DNA of 64,000 nt from Capitella teleta. Its lineage: Eukaryota > Annelida > Polychaeta > Capitellidae. The stretch covers positions 27,036 through 91,035 of the forward strand of contig KB306344.1 of the NCBI GenBank assembly GCA_000328365.1, given 5' to 3'. This document shows positions 1-9,000 of the stretch, in pieces (position 1 is the first letter of the stretch; each line of letters opens with the position of its first letter). The notes below the pieces were generated by a model that saw only the letters and a program-made list of their open reading frames with translations, was not told the origin of the DNA and searched no databases. The position numbers were made by a program, and so were the translations under genes.

Positions 1-2
1 TA

Positions 3-51
3 CAGAGTCCTGATACAAAAGGACTGAAATCTTTTGACCTGACCCTGACCT
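3..51 (+). repeat. Terminal inverted repeat end of a DNA transposon or MITE
   Basis: The window opens with TA followed by CAGAGTCCT, then an AGTCCT/AGGACT mini-hairpin, and closes on GACCTGACC-type repeats. The same block appears in reverse complement at 63739-63790, again bounded by TA. The CAG terminus and TA flank fit Tc1/mariner- or pogo-like elements, in which TA is the target duplication. Only this end is recognisable; no matching opposite end is seen nearby, so the element's length is unknown. Confidence 0.55.
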
Positions 52-469
52 GTCATGCAAACATGGCTTTATTGCTTCCGCGTTATGAACCGGCCACCAT
101 AATCGGTTGTTNTCAGGTGTGTCTAAACCAGTAGAACCAGCACACTTCGCAAACCATGCAAACCAGTGTGTTTAAGTACAAAACCTCCAAATACACGTTG
201 ATTATCCTTGAGACTCGACTCCTAGCCCATTCATTGGAAACAAAATAGCTTAATATTATTCAAAACCTGCCTCCTGGACAATCATATTTAAACTGATGTA
301 ACAAAGTGTCCTACCAATTCCAATTATGCCACAATATCTGACCTTCAAAACCTCAAATTTATATAATAAAAAATAATAATCATTATTGAGAGAAAAACTT
401 AAAAAAAGGGAAATTCTGGAATGGAGATGTTTGCCGATAAATGAACTGAACGCAATATTCATCGTACAT

Positions 470-475
470 TTTATT
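470..475 (-). other. Candidate polyadenylation signal overlapping the METTL6 stop codon
   Basis: On the minus strand the hexamer AATAAA contains the TAA stop codon of METTL6 (471-473). A second AATAAA lies at 68-73, which would give a more usual 3' UTR of about 400 nt. Which one is used cannot be told from sequence. Confidence 0.4.
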
Positions 476-1566
476 CCCTTTTTCGTATCGTGAATTTTCC
501 TTGAACAAAAACCCTCGGAACACAGACACCCTCTTTCTTGTTGATGGTCTCACGTAGAATATAATCACATTTCTCAGTTTCAAAACCTGCTTCATTAAAT
601 AATTCTGTTAATTTCTCTGAAGAAATGAAAAACAACATCATCAAATTATTACAATCAGAAATATAATTTCTCACCCCTTGAGAAGAAATATGATCGTGTG
701 CCATCTTGTCGCACATAAAAATTTTCATCAAGTTTGGAACCCGGAGAGAATCGGATCATGGCGAAATCATGCAAACCGTAATCCCGGAAAAGGATGCATC
801 CGCTCGGAGCTAGAACCTTGAGAAGAATGAAAGATAGACAAAAAAAAAAAAAAATAAAGAATAAGGAATGCAATAATTTTCTCTCTAATATAAACCTTTC
901 GGATGTTGAGTAGTGACTGCAACATTTTATCTGGGTGAATAGCCGAAAGTACGAATATCATTGTCACCACATCCACTGCGGAAGGGGTAACGTATGCCAA
1001 AAGGTCATCAGAGGTCAAATCGCACTGGAAAGCTTTGCATCTGGATTCATCATACAGCGAATTCTCCTGGACGAAGAAATAGGCTTCATACACATTCACA
1101 GAAGATCTTTCTGACAACTTACTTTGACAAATTGCACAGCCCTGGGTGAGAAATCACAGGCGTATATGTATAGAGATGAGTTATCTTCAAGTAAAGGGAA
1201 TAAGAAGTTACCAACTCCGCATCCAACTTCTAATAAAGTCTTAAGACCTTTTTGCTGTTGGATCAGTTGATTCAATAGGTTAATTAATTAATTATTCATT
1301 TCTTAATTTTAGTTAGTGATCACCTCAGAACCACACAAGTCTTCAAACTCTCGGCTTGTCCAATGACGATCCTTAAAGAATTTAGTGGTATTGCGCTTGT
1401 AGAATACATCCCAGTGCTTCTGAGCTTCCCTTTCTAATTTTGTTTGCTTGAAATCAGAAACGATTCTTGAGTTTTGATGTTCAAGTTTTGCTTGTTCGTC
1501 TTCTGAGAGGAGTCGCTGTGATGCGGATGAATGCTGACTCCAAGATTTCTCATCAGATGAAGCCAT
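471..1566 (-). CDS. METTL6: METTL6, tRNA N3-cytidine methyltransferase
   Basis: This is a SAM-dependent methyltransferase of the METTL2/6/8 family; METTL6 makes m3C at position 32 in the anticodon loop of serine tRNAs and is helped by seryl-tRNA synthetase (family knowledge). Five exons join in phase: 1324-1566, 1123-1254, 896-1066, 675-816 and 471-616, giving 277 aa, close to the human length. Visible marks are the N-terminal FKDRHWTSREFEDL block (about residues 64-77), SAM motif I EVGCGVGN (about 90-97), ACDFSPRAV, FQCDLT, FVLSAIHPDKM, LFRDYG, YVRQDGTRSYFF and NKKEGVCVPRVF near the C-terminus. The introns are only 58-79 nt. The donor of exon 1 is GTGATC and the acceptor of exon 4 is AAG, both weaker than consensus. 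The start ATG opens the conserved N-terminus. The gene is intact with no internal stop. CTU2 lies divergently, 4.5 kb away. Confidence 0.95.
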
Positions 1567-1985
1567 TATCTATAAGCATAAGCGTACTCTAGTCCAGATG
1601 TTCAGTTCAGTTCATTCAAGACGATTCAAGTCATTTTCATGTGTAATACGTACATGGCTGTGGTTATTCGTACGTTACCGTACGAATGGTTTCCAGCGCT
1701 ATTCGTACGTTATTCTCGGATGTGAGACGATCTCACGAGAGGTTGATTCGAGAACGAGAGTAACTCGATTTGAAAGAGAAAGACCTCCAACTCATTCCTC
1801 CATTACTCCACTTAATGACATTGTGAGTAATTATTGAATGTTACACACTTTACTAACTAATTATAATTATTCATTTTCAGCTGATTGACGAACAAGAGCG
1901 TTCAACATTCTCTGATTGAGGTGATCTCAAGCTGACATACTACAACGTATTACGTACTAGTAACTACTACGTACCGACTACCGGT
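1567..1985. promoter_or_regulatory. METTL6 5' flank with TACG-rich palindromes
   Basis: This stretch is the upstream region of METTL6. It holds a perfect 9-bp inverted repeat with a 4-base loop at 1666-1687 (ATTCGTACG and its complement around TTAC). The same arm recurs at 1701-1709, and several ACGT/TACGTA cores follow at 1940-1980. No TATA box at a sensible distance is evident. A regulatory role is inferred only from position and palindromy. Confidence 0.3.
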
Positions 1986-2060
1986 AGTTACCCAGGGGAA
2001 TCAAACCCTTACCAGCTTATACCCTTGCTCAGTTGCTGCCACTGAGCCAAAGACGTAACT
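1986..2060 (-). repeat. tRNA-like element (tRNA-derived SINE head or tRNA pseudogene)
   Basis: Read on the minus strand, this 75-nt block has an A-box-like TGGCTCAGTGG and, about 42 nt later, a B-box-like GGTTTGATTCC, the spacing of an internal polymerase III promoter. The ends pair as a 6-bp acceptor-like stem (AGTTAC with GTAACT). A 7-bp hairpin (GCTCAGT with ACTGAGC) sits where the D arm should be. The anticodon arm is poor and the T stem has a mismatch, so it is not a working tRNA gene. No SINE body can be delimited. Confidence 0.45.
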
Positions 2061-2404
2061 CTTTATTATTATATTTGTATATAGCCGCTGTAAACGTTGT
2101 CCTTTTGATATAAAATTAATCTATTGATTAAACCATTGATCACATCAGCACAGTGGCTGTATACTTGTAAGTTCAACAATTAGAAATCAATTATGTATCG
2201 CTGCACAATGTTGTCTGTGTTTGAGCTGGATGATGAAGAGAAAGTTAATTAAATGCTGATGCCAAGCTACTTCCAGAATTATTGTAGGAACATCATATGA
2301 TTCTTTCATTCTAGATCTTGACTGGATTTTTCAATGCTTGGTATTATATCGATGCATAATACAGACATTGTATTTTTCTAATCATGTATCTCCTTGTGTA
2401 TCTC

Positions 2405-2780
2405 GATTCCAGGTAGATAGATACGTGGTGGGGTTTTACGGCTCCACCCAACCCATTGGGGTGATACGGGCACCAGAACAGAAGGCTTGGGACCAGGGTT
2501 TCCCCCGACTCTTATCGATAAATTCCAAGAGTTCTTTATCCTGCATACCATCATAGACAGTAGTACACAGCGCCCAGTCTTGTTACGCAGTTGGGCAGTC
2601 CTGCAGAGTCACCGAAGAATTACAATTATAACGGATTTACAAATATAATTCACAATCATAACGCCCACGGCCTGATCGTGTCTCGAACCTGGGACCCTCG
2701 ACCTTCACGGTCGGCATAGGATTGCAATCAGCCGGTTAAACCAATTGATTTATTCGGTGCCCCCTTGATTCCAGGTAGAT
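2405..2780 (-). mobile_element. tRNA-derived SINE, copy A, with 14-bp target site duplication
   Basis: The element is 2419-2766 (348 bp), flanked by perfect direct repeats GATTCCAGGTAGAT at 2405-2418 and 2767-2780. Read on the minus strand it starts with a tRNA-like head: TGGTTTAACCGGCTG as a degenerate A box and GGTTCGAGACAC as the B box. A body follows that includes GTGACTCTGCAGG, ACTGCCCAACTGCGTAAC and TTTATCGATAAGAG, then a tail GGAGCCGTAAAACCCC. Copies B (12789-13000) and C (2909-2981) share the body or tail, which shows it is a dispersed family. The intact duplication marks true retroposition and a moderately recent insertion. There is no poly(A) tail; the end is a fixed sequence. Confidence 0.8.
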
Positions 2781-2908
2781 GTTCATTAGAAATTAGAATT
2801 GAAGATGAAAATATCTTTTGAATACTCTTGACTTGAAATGCATTCACTTCATCGTATTTGCTGATCGATGTGATGCATTCTGTTTCTACAGAATCATGAG
2901 TGAGTGAT

Positions 2909-2981
2909 TGGGGTTTTACGGCTCCACCCAACCCATTCGGGATATACGGGTGCCAGAACAGAAGACCCGGGACCTGGGTTT
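2909..2981 (-). mobile_element. SINE copy C, 3' end fragment
   Basis: The last roughly 73 bp of the same SINE family as copy A, in the same orientation, about 480 bp away. It keeps the GGAGCCGTAAAACCCC tail and the CAGAACAGAAG/CTTCTGTTCTG segment but lacks the tRNA head and most of the body. It is either 5'-truncated or a partial duplication of copy A. Confidence 0.7.
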
Positions 2982-4750
2982 TACAGACTCATGCTAATAC
3001 TCAACTCACACTAGTATTGTTTTTAATGCACCATTTAATTCACCTTCTCTTGCTTCCTATTACTTATGCTAACACAGATTTGGTATCCTATCAATGTTCT
3101 GATCTGGTTCACCTAAATGTATGACTGTGTTTTCATGTGTATTTTTGTTTTTAAATAATGTTTATCATGGCACCATTTGTTTTGATAAGATAACTACAAA
3201 GTTGTCAGAAAAGTTTTGTTTGCTGTGGTGAATATAAACTAATAAAGAAATTTCTTCATATATTTTGTCGTTCTCGTCGTTCAATATTTGAGATCAGAAT
3301 CTCATATACGTTCTTTAATCAAGTGTTAATTACCATATTGGTTTTGTATTTATTTGGCTTCTGAGTAGTGAAACCTGTATCGCATAATCACGAGCGAAAC
3401 TACTTATATTCTGGTGTTAAACACCTGGGGAGACAGTGTATTCAATGATTAGAATAATTATATAAAATGCAAGGTACACCAGCCATCATCATCATGGTAT
3501 GGATTTAATATGTTATTATGCGCCCCTTTATGCAAAGAAATCCAATAAACAGTTTATTTTGAATGAGGGAGGTACATTTGAATGCGAGTGGTGTGTTATC
3601 ACGAAGAGAGCTAAATAAAATGAGCCCCTGAACGAATATATTGGATTGTCATCTGTTGCATCCAGGCACTTCAATCCAAACTGTGGTTTGTTTTGATTTT
3701 AGGTTAGGTTTGGGTTTTTAGTGCTACTGTCAACATTAGCACCCTCAAACAAAACAATAGTACGAGTGCGATGCGTCAATGAAGACTATTCATGGTCCGG
3801 GGCCCTGTTTGCCGCCAGAAGTGAAAATATCGCGGAATGATGAGTGCATTCTATCAATTGAGATAAATCGTCATAAATGTTGATGAAATTGTAGTAGAAA
3901 TGATAGGAATAGCAACATGACATGTTAGACTATCCATACCAAGTTTTTTTCTTCTCTTATCTCTGTGTGATTTTTACACTGCGATCTGTTTTGTAACACT
4001 TTCCCAGAAATGCGCAGCGCCATTGCAAAGCATTGAACTCGTTAACATATACTAGATTACTTTTGGCCCACTCTGTATCTCGGTGGAAATGATTATCATA
4101 ACGCATTTTACTACGTTATGAATTTGCAATCGTCACTGTGGTTTCATCGAATTTGCGTAAGTTAATATTTGACAATTTGTCATATTTTTGGTGTGTACTC
4201 TTTTGATGGGTTCCAAATTAGTAAATTTCATAATCTAAAATTGTATTTATTTTGCCTCTTGGGGAACAATAGTCTTCAACTTCTACTGAATAACTTAGCA
4301 CACCTCCAAATGGGCGATAATAGAGTAATCATGCGTCAATGAACACATGATATGATTGGAGTCCCACAAGTGTGCCAGAATATCCGTTTGCATACATGCA
4401 CTACTATTCAGTCACAGTATGAGTCAACAAACCATGAAACTTATGCACACCAGTGGTCATGAAAGTGGTTACAGCGGGTGGGGGAGTATTTTCATGGATT
4501 CAGATGGATTCTCTATCCTACTGGCTACTATTCCTACAACTAGCTCCCCAAGCCGTAGCTTAGTGCACACACAACAGGAACTGCTCCGCTACCCTTGGGG
4601 AGCTATCCTACAACTTAGTACAAGCAAATTAAATTAAATTAATAATTGCAAATTAAGCAAATTAAGCTTTTTGTGAAAAACAACAACGTTTGCACAAGAC
4701 AATCGCCATTAAAAACACTCAACGCACAACAGTCACGAAAACAGAATGCC
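2982..4750. other. Intergenic DNA without recognisable features
   Basis: AT-rich DNA between METTL6 and CTU2. All open frames are short and show no similarity to a protein I know. No repeat boundaries could be drawn. Confidence 0.5.
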
Positions 4751-5453
4751 CATATGCAGACCTTGAAATCTAGAAATCCCAGGCGAGCTGTTTATAGCTC
4801 ACCTAAATTTGCCAAGGCGAGCTGTTTTTTTTTTTTAGAGGCTAAATACCCCACTATATTGTATAGTATGCACAATACATACAATAGGAATCATCCAGGG
4901 GAGTGCTTGAGGAGTGTAAAGAGAGCAAGGATGCCATTCCTAATTAAAATAAAAACAAGGACACATCAATCAGCATTTTAATGCATTGACTTCATATACT
5001 ATATTTTGCCCCTTGCTATTTTTCCCGAGTTTCGTCCCAAAACAAGGGAAATCCCAACCCTCAAATGTCGAGAGTTGGACGGTATTCGGCTTTGTTTAGG
5101 CGTTATTTCTAAGTCGACAAACTGGGCGTTTTTCGCGGCAGCGAGTTCAGTTCACTGTGATTAGTGAGAAGCGAAACTAATGTAGAGTGCACATCAGCTT
5201 GTATCTCAAGCACTCCCCAATACCTCACGATAAGCGGCAAGGAAATCACAACGCCCTATTGCACTCCAAACATCGCTTTGGTCTCACTTGGCACATAACA
5301 CACCAGACTTAAGCGCGCGAAGTTGAAAGCGCGCGGTTTCCAGGCGCTCGTCAGGCGAGCGATATGTTAGGGCCAAGGAGAGCGATCAACAGCTCGCCTC
5401 AAAATGATTTCAGGCAAGCGATCGCTCGCCTCAGATTTCAAGGTCTGCATATG
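4751..5453. mobile_element. MITE with CAGACCTTGAAATCT inverted ends, CATATG flanks
   Basis: A 691-bp element (4757-5447) whose ends are perfect 15-bp inverted repeats, CAGACCTTGAAATCT at the left and its complement at the right. Both ends continue into subterminal AGGCGAGC repeats facing inward. Each end is flanked by CATATG (4751-4756 and 5448-5453), a 6-bp palindrome that could be the target duplication; a TA duplication is the alternative. An inner inverted pair, GGGAGTGCTTGAG near 4900 and CTCAAGCACTCCCC near 5205, adds folding potential. There is no transposase. The CAG terminus with repeated subterminal motifs resembles hAT-type ends, but the flank is not the usual 8 bp, so the superfamily is left open. 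Confidence 0.75.
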
Positions 5454-6069
5454 TGAAAACTGGAAGTGACGGTACTACATCGGTAGCTATGTCATCAACA
5501 CCGTTGTTATAAACGCCCACTTCTTGCATTCGGTGACTTGAATCCATAGCTCAGAAAAAAAAAAATACTAACCGTGACACACATGTGAGATGCTTGCCCA
5601 TTTTCCTGTTGCGAGTACTACATTGTGATCATTGTCCATTGCAACAAATATGAACAGAATGGAAGGAAAAAAGGGCGGCGCCATGCGCTTGTGTTGATAA
5701 CCACAAAACCATTGCTATAACCACTGAAGCCTCTAGGTGGTTTTATAGACATGCTTGCGCATGTGCCTGCATGCACGCACAAAACACGCACTTATCGCAC
5801 ACGGTTTTTGAGCATAATCATTCATTCTGGGGGCACCTCCGTTGAACAGCGGTCACGTATCCAGAGCAGTTCATCATTCCTTGCCTTGCCCAGAAGGCTG
5901 CCTACTATAGGGATAAAACTGCTGCCACATAATTAAGGGGAGTCAATACTACTAACAGTAATTAGTGTGCAGTTTGTTGAAGCAATTGAAGCTTACTGTT
6001 TGTCTTGATAACCTGCCATCCTATGAAAAAACTGGAATTTTGCATTGTATTTCAGGAATTCAGGTCAGG
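5454..6069. other. CTU2 5' flank
   Basis: About 600 bp upstream of the CTU2 start codon. A GGCGGCGCCATGCGC patch lies near 5675. No TATA box or clear initiator is visible and no other gene is recognised. Confidence 0.35.
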
Positions 6070-9000
6070 ATGTGTTCAATTCAAGAGGGAGAACTTCTGC
6101 AACCAAAAAGGCAGCCCTCATCTTCGTGAGTCTTTGCTGCAGGTTTTCAAATTTCAAGCGAGTTATCTGCTCACTATTATTTCAGATTACGTGATAGGAA
6201 ATGCATGAAGTGCTCCAATGAGGAGACTGTGGTTATTATACGAATCAACGATGCATTCTGCAAGTAGGTTTCTCCCTGAAACAAGGGTGTACCTTATATC
6301 ACTAGTCTATCCACGATAAAACAAACAAATTTCTCATTCAAGAAAACCTCACTACCGGTAAATTCAAGATAATGGTTTGATCCTTTACTTAAATGCAAAA
6401 TAAAATCGTAAATCCGCTATAAATCTGCTTCATCACAAACTTACCAAATGCAAAAGAAACGCTAATTTGCAATCATCGTTTCACCTAATCGCTTTTCAGG
6501 GATTGTTTCTTGCAGTACTGTACGCACAAGTTTCGGTCTGCGTTTGGGAAATCTCGCCTGATTCGGGATAAAGAGCAAGTGCTGGTGGCGCACTCTGGTG
6601 GGCCGGCATCTTGCGCTATGTTGCATTTGATTCAGGAAGGAACCAGTAGAAGGGCGCACAAGAAATTACGCTTCTCATCGGTTCTTGTTTTCATTGACGG
6701 TACGCTTATTTCTTTTTTCCCTCTCTGCATATTTGTTTTCCTTTCTTCTCTCAAATGTATTTTTCTGATATTTTTGATGCTTGAATGATTTTCTTGATAG
6801 ATGGAGTTTTCCATGGATTGACTCTGGTTGAAAGAAAAGCAAGAAACGCTCAAGTGTTGAAACAATTAATAAGCAGTGGGTTAGATGTACATGCGTACGC
6901 CATTGAACAGGCAAGGCCAAGAAAATTATGATTCTGTTTCTCAACATTTGATGTTTCAGGTTATGTCAACCACATCAAGCGCTTCCCTCGGCCTTCCTGT
7001 TCAAGCGGTTTCCGCTGATTCCTTTGAAATTCTCTGCTCATTTGATTCTGAGTGCAAACAACTTGAGGCTCTACTTGCGGCAACTACATCTGACACCTCC
7101 CGCCAGTCCCTTCAGCATGTTCTTAGGTTAGTCTTAGATTTTGATAACACGCAACTTTTGCTTTGAGCCTTTCTTCATTTATGGTTGTCATAATTGTGGC
7201 GGTTAACTCAATCTGAGAAATATTTTTCCAGGCAGCGATTGTTAATTCAGGTTGCCAATGGAATGGGCATCAACAAAGTGTTGCTAGGCAACAGCACCAC
7301 TTCCCTGGCTGTCCAGATGATGTCAAATGTGGCTCAAGGAAGGGGAGCTCATCTCCTCTATGACATGGTAAGGTCAGAGGTCACATTTCTCCTTCTCCTG
7401 GTTGCATATTTATTTTTATTTTATTTTTTCATTTTAGAGTTTTGCGGATCTTCGTTCCACTTCTGTGACGTTTGTTCGACCAATGAGGTCAGTTCAAGGG
7501 TCAATCCCTGTTGCTAGCCAGCTGAAATCAAACACCAGCATTAAAGGGATGGGGAACTAAATTTTAAGTGATGTTCTATTGACTCATAGCACCAATTGAT
7601 AGCATTCCGTGCCAAGAACACCATGCCTGGATGCAAGCGTAAGGAAATAATGCATTCCGAATATCGGGGTTAGCATTGCGCCTATAGGAGAATGGCTTCC
7701 ATTGCGAAGTATAGGAGGCAAACGTCAGCTGATGGCTTGGTTTGGCTGATGGCTGATTGGTTCCGTTCCCCTCGTGAAGCTATCGATTTCAGCCAATCAG
7801 AGCAGAGCATCTTCGCCATAAAAGGACATCTTTGTTGTTTACGAAACGAAAGCGCATGCGTGGTGTACTCTGGCTGACCTTTTTACTGTTTCAGGATGAG
7901 AAACGTGGTAGGTGTCCTAGAAAATCGCTTGTTAAAATAAGAAAAATAGCGAAAAATATTTTTTTTTCGCGCCTGACTGGTGGCAAAATGATTATTCTAT
8001 CTATTTCCGAAAAGAAAATAAAAAAATATCAAGGGGTTTAGTCGCAGGACACGGTGATATGACGAGGCCCATTGTAAAAGATGGGGAACTCGGTGTTTCA
8101 TCACAGCGACTGACGTCACGCCTAATTAGCATTATATCTCCCTCGAAATCGTTAGCGATGATATTCCTTGTGTGAGCCAGGCATAAGAATCATCTTGGTG
8201 CATCAAATAACGACTCAAAGTCCATTTTCAACCAGTTCTCCCTCCCTTTAAGACATATTTCTTGCGTCTGTTTTGCCACCTGGGGCGTTCTATAAAATAA
8301 AATAAGAAATTAGGCTCTGTTCAACACTTACCTACCTTAAAGAGGACCTCTGTTCATTTTGAAACCTTTTTAGATCGGTTCTGTGGGCTTTATTGAGTGA
8401 CGAAAAACCAAAAATTTGGCCAACTGCGAATGATATTTAAGACAAATTAAAATACAAATTTTCTGTTCAAGCAGAATAGCTTGAAGCGAGATGAGTTCGA
8501 TATTTCTTTGATGAAAAATGCTGAAAGATCTGCTCACTCGACGGCTCCCATTGTTAACAATAGGAGAAGTACTTTTATGCCGTCACGACGGTATGAAATC
8601 GAACGCGAGAAGAAACCGACATTTTAAACCTCTCAAATTCGATTTGTCTAGGAATTAACCCACAGCAAGCGTAGTGTCTAAAATATGTCAGTCAAAAGGC
8701 GTATTTGTCTTTTGGGGTGAATCCTCTATCATCCGTTAATGGTTCAAAACAACCAGAAGTCGTCTTTAATAATGACTTGGTTAAATATTATTTAAGAATT
8801 TCTCCAGCATTTGACTTGTTTTTTCTTCTTCTCCTGATAGAGAATTTACCACTCATGAAATTGAACACTACCTGCTTCTCAACCAACTGGGGACAATTGA
8901 TGTTATCTCAACCGGGGTAAGGGCATCCTCCTATCTCACCATGATTCACTATTTCATCCCACCCTCAGCCTAAAGGCCTAGAGGGCCTTACCTCAGACTT

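Noticed and set aside
1986-2060. Functional tRNA gene
   Set aside because: A and B boxes are fair but the anticodon arm does not fold and the T stem is mismatched.
6801-6910. GT donor inside CTU2 exon 4 (GAT/GTACAT) in place of the GC donor
   Set aside because: It would delete HAYAIEQ, which aligns with the human protein; the GC site has the better context.
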